From Candidatus Thorarchaeota archaeon (lineage in GTDB: Archaea > Asgardarchaeota > Thorarchaeia > Thorarchaeales > Thorarchaeaceae), in contig JAEORN010000035.1 in NCBI GenBank assembly GCA_016840825.1, positions 1-52,318 on the forward strand: a stretch of 52,318 bases of DNA. The letters run 5' to 3'. Made by a program: the position numbers and the translations under genes. Within the stretch, counting starts at the first letter, position 1. Each line of letters begins with the position of its first letter. Below the pieces are notes generated by a model that saw only the letters and a list, made by a program, of their open reading frames with translations, searched no databases and was not told the DNA's origin. Positions 1-6,954 of this stretch are shown here, in pieces.

Positions 1-1
1 A

Positions 2-604
2 TACGTTATATTTCTCGGCATCATGGGTGTGATATTTGCTTGGTTGAATGGGCCAATAGGAGCTATCATTGTCATTGTATTCTTGATAGTAGGATATGCA
101 TATGCTTCAAAAGTCAAGCAGCTTGGCATTGCTGGTAATTTCATGGTCGCCTTTTCCTTTGCCTTCGGTACAATCTATGGATCTATCATCTATGGTGAAA
201 CTGTTGGGAATATACTGATACCTATTCCAACATGGCTTTTCTTCATCACAGCATTTATGATTCTACAGGCTCGCGAAACTATCAAAGGTGCTGAAGATGT
301 GGAAGGCGACGCTCTAAGGAATGTGAGAACTATTGCCAGAGTTTATGGTCTTAAAGCAGCTTCAATTGTCGCAGGGCTATTGAACATTATCGGAGTCATT
401 TGTTATGTCCTTGTTTGGTTCTTAAACTATGCCTCATTCACATTATGGCCATTGCTAATCTTAGGCGCTGTAGTAGTTGGGGGTGCTGCAATCGCTCCAT
501 TAGCTGGACCTGATAATGAGAAGATGTTGCTAATCGGTAGCACCTTGGATAAGATTGGAGCACTTGTTGGACTCATTGCATTCGTGCTCATACCCTTCTT
601 CTGA
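2..604 (+). CDS. UbiA-family prenyltransferase, likely digeranylgeranylglyceryl phosphate synthase (5' end cut by window)
   Basis: C-terminal two thirds of an integral-membrane UbiA prenyltransferase; the frame is open from base 2, so the start lies outside. Visible are about seven hydrophobic helices, a KQLGIAGNFMVA loop and the second aspartate-rich motif (ARETIKGAEDVEGD, about residues 83-96 counted from the ATG at 23). In the archaeal DGGGP synthase subfamily the region reads ARE-x-x-K-x-x-EDxEGD, which adds the second geranylgeranyl chain to the archaeal lipid precursor. The first Asp-rich motif is off the window. Other UbiA substrates (quinones, haem) are possible but the ARE...DVEGD spacing favours the lipid enzyme. 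It converges on the Yip1-like gene; a hairpin overlaps its stop codon. Confidence 0.85.
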   Translation, partial: YVIFLGIMGVIFAWLNGPIGAIIVIVFLIVGYAYASKVKQLGIAGNFMVAFSFAFGTIYGSIIYGETVGNILIPIPTWLFFITAFMILQARETIKGAEDVEGDALRNVRTIARVYGLKAASIVAGLLNIIGVICYVLVWFLNYASFTLWPLLILGAVVVGGAAIAPLAGPDNEKMLLIGSTLDKIGALVGLIAFVLIPFF

Positions 605-612
605 AGGGTATG
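589..612. terminator. Perfect 10-bp hairpin between convergent genes
   Basis: CATACCCTTC, loop TTCT, GAAGGGTATG. The stem overlaps the last codons and TGA stop of the UbiA gene and lies just before the stop of the opposing Yip1-like gene (620). No long T-tract follows, so the termination role is inferred from position and from similar hairpins at other gene ends in the window. Confidence 0.55.
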
Positions 613-619
613 GACATCG

Positions 620-1453
620 CTAATGTACTTGCCAGAAAGTCCATACTAGTACTATCATGCATGCTATCGATACGATAATTGCCCACGATGTAGATGTATT
701 ATGTGCTTCTCGAATCCCGAACACAAGGAGAAAGCCAACCCATAGGAATGATGCGGTTACCATATAATCAATCATGATCCATAATGGCGATGAATAGATC
801 TGTGAAACAATCGTAACCAGAGGTATGCCAGAATTGTTCAATCCATCATTGGCATAGATTGGATATGTTGGCATAAGGACAAGAAATACAACCAGGCCAA
901 TGAGTCTGAATATGATTACAGGAAGCATACTATAGCCAACAATAGTAACCGTCTGCCCTTTTCGACCGATTCCTCCTGTAACTTTGAAGGCAAGATGGGC
1001 AAATGCACTTCCAATAACTAGGTATACCATACCTATCAGAATGTTGGGCAAGATACTCATCAATGCACTCATCATGTAGGATGTGCCCTCAGAGAGAGAG
1101 AACACATTTACAGTCGCTCGTTGATTCAAAGTTTGGTTGACAAACACAACCTTTGTTATTTTTGATGAGATTGCTATGAAGAATCCTGCCATAATTAAAG
1201 CATTTGCGAGAATAATAAGGAAAGGTCCTGCATAATCAGGTCGCTGACCGATATCTCGATATGTTGTTGCAGGTCTTCGAATCACTCCCCAAAGTCGATC
1301 GATGACGCCTAAAGCTCGTACTTCCGGTGTTTCTGGTCGCTTGAGCATTGGAAGTATTCTTTCAAGGGTTTCCTCCGCAATTTGCTCTCTACAAACCGGA
1401 CAGACAACTGCATCTGCAGGAACAGGTGAATCACAGAACTCGCATCGACGCAC
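620..1453 (-). CDS. Yip1-like membrane protein with N-terminal zinc ribbon
   Basis: 277 residues. The N terminus carries a two-knuckle zinc ribbon (Cys4, Cys7, Cys18, Cys21), followed by a short linker and a Yip1-type entry motif (WGVIRRPATTYRDIG, about residues 50-64) that leads into five or six membrane helices. Yip1/YIF1 proteins in eukaryotes act in ER-Golgi vesicle traffic with Rab GTPases; prokaryotic PF04893 members have no settled function. The zinc ribbon probably sits in the cytoplasm. The gene is monocistronic: convergent with UbiA and followed upstream by a hairpin terminator of the next gene. Assignment rests on pattern recognition of the domain start and topology, so the family is likely, the role unknown. 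Confidence 0.65.
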   Translation of the reverse strand: MRRCEFCDSPVPADAVVCPVCREQIAEETLERILPMLKRPETPEVRALGVIDRLWGVIRRPATTYRDIGQRPDYAGPFLIILANALIMAGFFIAISSKITKVVFVNQTLNQRATVNVFSLSEGTSYMMSALMSILPNILIGMVYLVIGSAFAHLAFKVTGGIGRKGQTVTIVGYSMLPVIIFRLIGLVVFLVLMPTYPIYANDGLNNSGIPLVTIVSQIYSSPLWIMIDYMVTASFLWVGFLLVFGIREAHNTSTSWAIIVSIACMIVLVWTFWQVH

Positions 1454-1542
1454 TATAAGATCTCCAGTACTCTTTGTGGTGTGACTATCTATCCCTTTGA
1501 GACCTTGCTATTTAAGCAATTACCGGTTGGTTTCGTATGGCT

Positions 1543-1566
1543 AAAAAGGGGGGTCTCCCCCCCTTC
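1543..1566 (-). terminator. G/C hairpin plus T-tract downstream of the ECF-like gene
   Basis: Read on the minus strand: a run of seven G, AGA loop, six C, then TTTTT. This is a textbook intrinsic-type terminator just after the stop codon at 1575. Confidence 0.75.
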
Positions 1567-1574
1567 CCAACCTT

Positions 1575-2198
1575 TCACCACATCCGAAACTCCTCAAAAA
1601 TAGGAGTTCTATATACAATAAGGAACGGTATCAGAGTATCCCAGAAACTCTGTAGCGTGTTCAAGATCAAAGTATAAAGAATGATCACGACCACGTCTGA
1701 TAAGCCAAATATCAAAGGTACTAGAAGTAAATTAAGTGGAAGCATGATTGCAATCCTGATTAGGTATCCAACAAACATGTACCTAGCAAAGTTCCTTCTA
1801 ATTGATAGATGCTGTCCTTCATCTGTTATGTGACGCCATTTCATAGCAAGCCAAGGGACCAGAATTAACGGTATCGTTGCTAGAAACTTAAACACTGGTC
1901 CGACTCCTGTAGGATCGAATAGGAATAGACCGAAGAAACCCGCATAGGTTGTAATTATCCCCACTTCTATTCCCCCAAGGAGAAATGCGATCACCCATAC
2001 CAGTGAAACTGGGTCGAAAAAGGCAATCCCCCATAGCGGTAGCCTTGGAATGACCGCAGCAGTTGAACCTAATGCGATAGATAAAGCTCCTAAAACTGCC
2101 GATATAGCAATTTTCTTCGACCTCTCTGCAGTCGAAGATCCCTCTACTAAATCCATTTCGGTTTCTTCAGGATAGTTCTCAGCATCTTGATACATCAT
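1575..2198 (-). CDS. ECF-transporter S-component-like membrane protein
   Basis: 207 residues, an acidic 25-residue N-terminal tail and then five to six hydrophobic helices with the glycine/alanine-rich first helix (KKIAISAVLGALSIALG) typical of energy-coupling-factor substrate-binding subunits. Such S components bind a vitamin or metal and work with a shared ATPase/T-subunit module; the substrate cannot be read from the sequence. The ATG at 2198 (a second ATG at 2195) has a good Shine-Dalgarno (GAGGAAGG, 2203-2210). A palindrome and a regulator gene sit directly upstream on the same strand, and a strong hairpin terminator follows, so it is a separately regulated unit. Confidence 0.6.
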   Translation of the reverse strand: MMYQDAENYPEETEMDLVEGSSTAERSKKIAISAVLGALSIALGSTAAVIPRLPLWGIAFFDPVSLVWVIAFLLGGIEVGIITTYAGFFGLFLFDPTGVGPVFKFLATIPLILVPWLAMKWRHITDEGQHLSIRRNFARYMFVGYLIRIAIMLPLNLLLVPLIFGLSDVVVIILYTLILNTLQSFWDTLIPFLIVYRTPIFEEFRMW

Positions 2199-2254
2199 GT
2201 TACCTTCCTCTAGGAGTCGGACGTATGTTGCCGGAAATTCCCTTCTTAAGTACT

Positions 2255-2290
2255 TTACTCAATGATAACTAAATACTCAATATTGAGTAT
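2255..2290. promoter_or_regulatory. 18-bp perfect palindrome plus an extra half-site (operator candidate)
   Basis: ATACTCAATATTGAGTAT at 2273-2290 is a perfect palindrome, and its half-site TACTCAAT recurs in direct orientation at 2256-2263. The group overlaps the end of the regulator gene and lies about 60-90 bp upstream of the ECF-like start at 2198, with a possible TATA element (ACTTAAGA on the minus strand) between. Position suggests control of the ECF-like gene, perhaps by the adjacent winged-helix protein. Confidence 0.55.
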
Positions 2291-2741
2291 CGTCAATGCG
2301 TTCCAGAAGTCTTTGGACATCACTATGGATTTGCTGGTCTGGAGAAGTTTTTCGCGTTCTGATAAGCATATTCAGCAACTTGCGTGTTGGATCTAGCCAA
2401 TCGGGATTTATTCTCCATTCTGCCCAATCGATGCCACTGGTCATTGACATTCTGCTTAGAATTAATCTCGATGAAACCAGTTCATTCAATCCATTGAGTA
2501 TCGTTCCAATGGTGACTGCTCCCACAACAGGCCTGACTTGTCTTGCCGCTCTAAGTAGGTCTGCAGTTGTTACCCAAGTTCCATTCTCAATGAGAATTCG
2601 CAGTATTTTCGAACGTACAGGATCAGACTCCAAGGCACCTTTTAATGGGGCAAGATTAATGGGCTTTGTAGTTTGCTTTCCGCTTTCACTATATGCCCAA
2701 GGATTCCTTTCATATTCATCTCGAACTGGCCTGTAATCCAT
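2277..2741 (-). CDS. Winged-helix transcriptional regulator (predicted)
   Basis: 154 residues from the ATG at 2741. The frame stays open to a TTG at 2828, but that TTG falls inside a perfect inverted repeat (2808-2828), so the shorter start is preferred. The middle reads like a winged helix: helix 1 around DPVRSKILRILIENG, helix 2 TTADLLRAARQ, recognition helix GAVTIGTILNGLNELVSSRLI, then a strand pair. No ligand-binding domain beyond a C-terminal helical tail is apparent. It lies directly upstream of the ECF-like gene on the same strand, with a palindrome between, and is divergent from the second regulator at 2842. Regulator of one or both flanking membrane proteins is an inference. Confidence 0.55.
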   Translation of the reverse strand: MDYRPVRDEYERNPWAYSESGKQTTKPINLAPLKGALESDPVRSKILRILIENGTWVTTADLLRAARQVRPVVGAVTIGTILNGLNELVSSRLILSRMSMTSGIDWAEWRINPDWLDPTRKLLNMLIRTRKTSPDQQIHSDVQRLLERIDDTQY

Positions 2742-2807
2742 TGATGGAACACCAAGATTAGAAGCGAAAGATTCACTTTTTAACCACAGTATTATCCTAG
2801 AAATCGT

Positions 2808-2828
2808 TTGTGTAAAGACGTTACACAA
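2808..2828. promoter_or_regulatory. Perfect inverted repeat TTGTGTAA-N5-TTACACAA (operator candidate)
   Basis: Two 8-bp arms at 2808-2815 and 2821-2828 separated by AGACG, centred between two divergent regulator genes and only 14 bp before the start at 2842. A TATA-like stretch (CTTTTTAA, 2776-2783) lies upstream. The position would allow repression of the regulator/membrane protein/HypB operon. Confidence 0.6.
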
Positions 2829-2841
2829 CTCTTATCAAGAC

Positions 2842-3240
2842 ATGCCCCTTCTAGAAAGTGAAATGACTGCACAAAATCAAATGAGAGGTTTACTTGTAAA
2901 TAGCATTACCGAACCCTGTGGTCTATTATGCTGTGCATTTGGAGTGAAAACTAGTGCAGCAAAGGTGTATCTAGAGCTGCGCGATTCACCAATGACGGTT
3001 GAGGAGTTAGCAGACAAGGTCGAAAAGGAACGAAGTGTTGTCCAACGCTATTTGCAGGAGCTTGTTGATAACAACCTTGCATTGAGAGAAACAGTGTCCC
3101 TTGAGCGTGGAGGATACTATTACACATACAAAAGGAATTCATCTGAAGAAATTCGACAGACAATGCTTACACAACTCGACCAATGGTATCATGAAACCAG
3201 AAAGTACTTGTTGGAAACATGGCCGGACCCGACTCACTAA
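2842..3240 (+). CDS. TrmB/ArsR-like winged-helix regulator
   Basis: 132 residues. A winged helix occupies roughly residues 30-100 (KTSAAKVYLELRDSP, then MTVEELADKVEKERSVVQRYLQELVDNNLA as helix-turn-helix, then a two-strand wing GGYYYTYKR), with a helical C terminus likely for dimerisation. A cysteine cluster (CGLLCC, about residues 26-31) precedes the helix-turn-helix and could sense metal or redox state. First gene of an apparent operon: its end overlaps the reading frame of the next gene region, and an 8-bp-arm inverted repeat precedes it. No ribosome-binding site is obvious. Association with HypB makes a metal-responsive role plausible but unproven. Confidence 0.65.
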   Translation: MPLLESEMTAQNQMRGLLVNSITEPCGLLCCAFGVKTSAAKVYLELRDSPMTVEELADKVEKERSVVQRYLQELVDNNLALRETVSLERGGYYYTYKRNSSEEIRQTMLTQLDQWYHETRKYLLETWPDPTH

Positions 3241-3263
3241 CAAGTACAATTGAGGATACTGTA

Positions 3264-3839
3264 ATGGATACTATACCTCTCAAGAAGAATACAGCTGCAT
3301 TAGCGATTTTAGCTATAATAGCAGCTCTTGGGCTTTTTATGCGCTATCTAGTAAGAATCACGATAATTCCTGAGCTTGTAGAAATTACTCCCGGTTTTCT
3401 CTTCTCCGAACTTGGAGGTATAATTGGAGGAATCTTTGGAGGAATATTGGTAGGATTGGCAGTTGGGATTGGAGGTGCTATGGGTGGTGGTGAATTCTCG
3501 ATCATTCCCCTTCTGGGTAATATTTTTCTTGGAATTGGCACTGGTTATGCTATCCACATTACGAAAGAGCGAGATAGCGCTAAATATTCCATATTAGCTA
3601 TTCTTGGTGGAGGGATAATTGGAGGTTTTATTCCAGATATGACCATCTTTCTATTCCTAAGCGAAACAATTGAGGGGGCATTTCTTCTAGCTGTAATTGA
3701 CATGATTCAAGGATTCGTATGGGCTGCTGTAGCAATTCTCATAGAACGGAAACTCATTCGCCCTCTTGCAGGTAATTATCTCTATCCTGAAACAGGAATT
3801 CAACTCCTAAGTGAAACGGAGATACGGACAAATGACTGA
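3264..3839 (+). CDS. ECF S-component-like membrane protein upstream of HypB
   Basis: 191 residues from the ATG at 3264, chosen because GAGG lies 8 nt before it; an in-frame ATG at 3219 would overlap the regulator gene. Five to six glycine-rich membrane helices, including GGIIGGIFGGILVGLAVGIG and a later GGGIIGGFIPD segment, resemble small-molecule S components of ECF transporters. The last codons overlap the HypB start, so translation is coupled. The pairing with HypB suggests nickel or another cation as the cargo, but the N-terminal Met-His metal signature of NikM/CbiM is absent, so this would be a different type of carrier. Confidence 0.55.
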   Translation: MDTIPLKKNTAALAILAIIAALGLFMRYLVRITIIPELVEITPGFLFSELGGIIGGIFGGILVGLAVGIGGAMGGGEFSIIPLLGNIFLGIGTGYAIHITKERDSAKYSILAILGGGIIGGFIPDMTIFLFLSETIEGAFLLAVIDMIQGFVWAAVAILIERKLIRPLAGNYLYPETGIQLLSETEIRTND

Positions 3840-4482
3840 AAAGACTCTCAAAATTGATATCAAGAAGGATCTATTTGGTGCAAATGAAGAAGCTGCTGCG
3901 AATAATGCAGCCCTCTTCAATAAACATGGAATTTTCGCCATTGATATAATGGGGTCAGTTGGCACTGGGAAAACTCAATTGATAGAGTCTTTATGTGAGA
4001 AACTCTCAAAGAAGTATCCTATTCTCATGATAGCTGGTGATCTTGACACTCGCATAGATGCTGACCGGGTAGGTAAACATGGTGTAGATACTGTGCAAAT
4101 CAACACTGGGACTGCATGTCATCTAGATGCCCGTATGATTCAAGTTGCTTTGAATGACATTGATCTATCAAAGTACAAGATTGTCTTCATCGAGAATGTT
4201 GGGAATCTTATCTGTCCAGCTGGTTATTCACTCGGTGTAAGTAAGAAGATTGTAGTTGTTAGTGTCACCGAAGGTCCTTATATGATCCGAAAGCATCCTT
4301 TGACCATCAAGCGATCTGATATAGTAGTAGTCAACAAAATTGACCTTGCAGAGGTTCTAGAGTTTGATATAGATACTCTCGAACAAGACATTAGAGAAGT
4401 AGACGCCAATCTCCCAGTATATCGCGTAAGCTCAAAGACTGGAGAAGGGTTGGATGATTTAATAAAAGGGCTTGGACTTTAG
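3832..4482 (+). CDS. hypB: HypB-type nickel-inserting GTPase
   Basis: 216 residues from the ATG at 3832, which overlaps the stop of the preceding gene. G-domain motifs are clear: P-loop GSVGTGKT (41-48), AGDLDTRIDADR, and NKID (168-171). The metal site of archaeal HypB is present: Cys96-His97 in NTGTACHLDA and Cys128 in ENVGNLICPA. HypB delivers nickel to [NiFe]-hydrogenase precursors (with HypA/SlyD). There is no histidine-rich N-terminal nickel store. No hydrogenase or HypA gene lies in the window. It ends in a TTAG shared with the convergent TraB gene. Confidence 0.9.
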   Translation: MTEKTLKIDIKKDLFGANEEAAANNAALFNKHGIFAIDIMGSVGTGKTQLIESLCEKLSKKYPILMIAGDLDTRIDADRVGKHGVDTVQINTGTACHLDARMIQVALNDIDLSKYKIVFIENVGNLICPAGYSLGVSKKIVVVSVTEGPYMIRKHPLTIKRSDIVVVNKIDLAEVLEFDIDTLEQDIREVDANLPVYRVSSKTGEGLDDLIKGLGL

Positions 4483-5183
4483 CTGGCATTATCTTCCTCG
4501 AGCAGTTTCTTGAGAATATTAGTGACTCCATCGATGTGCCCCGATCCAAGCACAACAACAATCTTACCTTCAACATCGGAGAGTATTGATTTTAGAGCCT
4601 TAGCGATGTAGACATCTCTTTGGTCAATCAATGCATTCGAAAGCATTGGAAATTCTTTCCTAAATTCCTTCATTAAGTCATCAACATTCTTGGCATCGCG
4701 AAGCATTTCCATCAGATTGCTGGTTCCTCCTTCCTCGACTTCAGAGGCAGCACCTGGAATCATTTCTGATAGTTTGTAAATTTCCGTCAAGGGGACATGC
4801 ATAAGAGCTTGAGCAGTTGCTTCAATTGGTCTGTCCACTAGTGCGATTTTAGCATGTATCTCTCTTCCTGCTTGTATAGCAGCTAACATTTCATCACCCG
4901 CCATAGATCCTGTTAGCTGACCGAGATTTCTCTCCAAGAGTGCTATTTGGTTCATCATTTCGGAAACAGTGTCGCCGTCGAAAGATGGTTGTGTTGATTG
5001 TTCACGTTGGGGACTCAGAAGCTGATGATATCTTGCTCTATCTAGCTCTACTGCTACAACATCTGGTTTTATTTTCAGTACCACTTCTCTTGCAGCATTC
5101 ACACTCTCTGTATCGACATGAATGACTGGCACGAAGACGATTCTATCAATGATTTCACTCAATAATGCCACAACAAGTTTCAA
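4479..5183 (-). CDS. TraB/PrgY-family protein, short single-domain form
   Basis: 234 residues from a TTG start preceded by AAGGAG. The N-terminal motif VIHVDTESVNAAREVVLKIK followed by PDVVAVELDRARYHQL and the C-terminal VVVLGSGHIDGV match the TraB domain, an EreA/ChaN-like fold found from Enterococcus pheromone-inhibitor PrgY to archaea and eukaryotes. Many archaeal members are about 400 residues with C-terminal membrane helices; here only the soluble domain exists. Activity is unknown; a metalloprotease-like role has been proposed for the family. Convergent with hypB with overlapping stops. Confidence 0.75.
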   Translation of the reverse strand: MKLVVALLSEIIDRIVFVPVIHVDTESVNAAREVVLKIKPDVVAVELDRARYHQLLSPQREQSTQPSFDGDTVSEMMNQIALLERNLGQLTGSMAGDEMLAAIQAGREIHAKIALVDRPIEATAQALMHVPLTEIYKLSEMIPGAASEVEEGGTSNLMEMLRDAKNVDDLMKEFRKEFPMLSNALIDQRDVYIAKALKSILSDVEGKIVVVLGSGHIDGVTNILKKLLEEDNAS

Positions 5184-5350
5184 TGTTGGGGATTTCCTTT
5201 TCTCCTTTTCTTAAAGTGCAGCTATCCTGTAAACGTATGATCCTTAGAAATACAGCAAATGAACCCAAATTCGTTAGTTACAGATGAATACGAAGGTTTT
5301 TGACTGATGTAACGTTTACTCTTCTTGGTCACTATTCGGAGTGAGGAGAA

Positions 5351-5698
5351 GTGCGAGAAGATTTGGATAAGACTGTTGACAAATTGAGAAATCCACTAAT
5401 GAAGACAGGATTGATGGTTCTTCATAGCCTCCTTGATTCTCTCGAAGGTCCTAAAATGAAACCTGCTGACGTAAGAAAAGAGGTTGAAAAAATAATTCCT
5501 GGAGTTTCGAAACAATCCATCACAAACTCTGCTAGACGACTTGAAGATGCAAGTGTGATTGAGCGAGATGAGGGTCTCTATAAAGTAAGGTATGGGTATC
5601 TCATCTCCGTGCTCATTAATGAAGTAATAGAGCTTCACAAAAAAGTCGACGAACTAGAGGAGGAATTGGAGGATCTGAAACAGTCCACAGGAACTTAG
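5351..5698 (+). CDS. Small winged-helix protein with C-terminal coiled coil
   Basis: 115 residues from a GTG start with GAGGAG just upstream (5342-5347). Residues 15-80 look like a winged helix (MKPADVRKEVEKIIPGVSKQSITNSARRLEDASVIERDEGLYKVRYG), and the last 25 residues are a strongly heptad-like acidic coil (LHKKVDELEEELEDLK) that would dimerise it. Transcribed divergently from the TraB gene across a 167-bp spacer that contains distant inverted copies of GTAAACGT. Most likely a DNA-binding regulator; target unknown. Confidence 0.55.
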   Translation: MREDLDKTVDKLRNPLMKTGLMVLHSLLDSLEGPKMKPADVRKEVEKIIPGVSKQSITNSARRLEDASVIERDEGLYKVRYGYLISVLINEVIELHKKVDELEEELEDLKQSTGT

Positions 5699-5769
5699 GA
5701 TTTCCGAATGTAGTTTATGATTATAGTGATGATTTTCCAATCAATGAATTCTCCGATATTATACTATCA

Positions 5770-6294
5770 TCATCTTGAATTCCACCAGAGAAGAGCTCTC
5801 CTCTCTCTTTCCTTTACAAAAGCATCCTTACCATCAATATATGCATCTCTGTTGTCAGCATATTCTTGAGCTAGTTTCTCTTTCAATTCGCTGTATTCCT
5901 TGGCTTCCATGGGGTGATACCGCATATAATCACGAAACGCAAGATGTCTGATAATCTCAGGATTGCCCTCTTGATAGATATGAATGTGATGAGTTCGCTC
6001 TGGTTCACCTTTAATGAAATAACGCCTTCCCGGAAGCCCAAACTCTCCCCTGGCCTCGTATCCTTTTGCTTCGAATACCTCGTTCAATTCATCAACCTTG
6101 GAGATATCTTTAACCACCGGGAGGATATCAATCACAGGTTTTGCACAAATCCCTGGAATAGCTGTGCTACCGATATGATGGATTTCGACAAGTAGCTCTT
6201 TTAGAATTGAATGAAGGATTCTGCTTTCCTGTTCAAACATATGGGGCCACTCTGTATTATAGCGGACCACTTTCACTCCGCGTGCTTCTGCCAC
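5770..6294 (-). CDS. GrpB-family (UPF0157) nucleotidyltransferase-like protein
   Basis: 174 residues. The diagnostic stretch VEIHHIGSTAIPGICAKPVIDILPVV (about 36-61) is the GrpB signature: HIGSTA-x-PG-x-x-AKPxID-x, which holds the GS and acidic residues of a polymerase-beta-type nucleotidyltransferase. The second half contains HHIHIY and the FRDYMRxHP block also typical of the family. Biochemical role is poorly defined; some members are fused to dephospho-CoA kinase. Starts at GTG 6294, right after the membrane-protein gene on the same strand. Confidence 0.85.
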   Translation of the reverse strand: MAEARGVKVVRYNTEWPHMFEQESRILHSILKELLVEIHHIGSTAIPGICAKPVIDILPVVKDISKVDELNEVFEAKGYEARGEFGLPGRRYFIKGEPERTHHIHIYQEGNPEIIRHLAFRDYMRYHPMEAKEYSELKEKLAQEYADNRDAYIDGKDAFVKERERRALLWWNSR

Positions 6295-6338
6295 TTATAT
6301 CAATCCTACACTCTATCTTTTGTCATTCTGTAGCCATG

Positions 6339-6908
6339 TCATTTCCGAGCTTTCTTCATCAATACTAATAGTAAGAGCAAGAAGATAGCGATAAAACCTG
6401 CATATAGTAGAATCCATTTCGTTATGGTCACCAGACTTGCCATAGCTATCACAGGTTCTGATAGAACCGGATACGCAATAGCTTGAGATGCTATTAGTGC
6501 GTTTTCTAGGTAGTCTGCCAAAGCAGCGCTCAATGGGAGCAAAGCGATCATGCGAAGGCTCTCCTTCTCAGGAAGAGAACTGCGTAGTTCCATTAGTATG
6601 CCGAATGCCATGGAGAATGCATATGTGAGTGGAAATAGGAGGTCAAGCATGTGGACCTGAAGCCAAATCTGAAGACCCTCACTGCCAAGAGTGTTGAACG
6701 CTTCCTGAATTTGAGCAAATGTGTATCCAAAGTTCGTGTCTGGCATGTTGGCATCTCCGTAGACATTATACACCAAGGTCTGAGTGAGTGTGCCCATCGC
6801 CGAAACCACTACAATTGCAGAAATTATTCCGATGATTAGATTTCTAGATGTTGAAATTCTATCCAATGTATCAAGAAGCCGCTTCATATTCTCCATCAAT
6901 GAGCTCAT
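6339..6908 (-). CDS. Four-helix integral membrane protein of unknown function
   Basis: 189 residues with a basic N-terminal amphipathic stretch and four predicted membrane helices (about 23-45, 85-108, 118-135, 155-183), ending in a basic tail. An outer loop with DANMPDTNFGYT lies between helices 1 and 2. It resembles a widespread small family without assigned function. It sits in the same orientation as, and between, the GrpB-like and serine hydrolase genes, though gaps of 44-46 bp leave operon status open. Confidence 0.5.
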   Translation of the reverse strand: MSSLMENMKRLLDTLDRISTSRNLIIGIISAIVVVSAMGTLTQTLVYNVYGDANMPDTNFGYTFAQIQEAFNTLGSEGLQIWLQVHMLDLLFPLTYAFSMAFGILMELRSSLPEKESLRMIALLPLSAALADYLENALIASQAIAYPVLSEPVIAMASLVTITKWILLYAGFIAIFLLLLLVLMKKARK

Positions 6909-6954
6909 TATCGTATTAGTATAAGATGATTTCTGAATCGATCTCTTTCTGTAT

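Noticed and set aside
5229..5319. Distant inverted copies GTAAACGT (5229-5236) and ACGTTTAC (5312-5319) in a divergent spacer
   Set aside because: Eight bases 75 bp apart are within chance for AT-rich DNA; kept only as a weak note.
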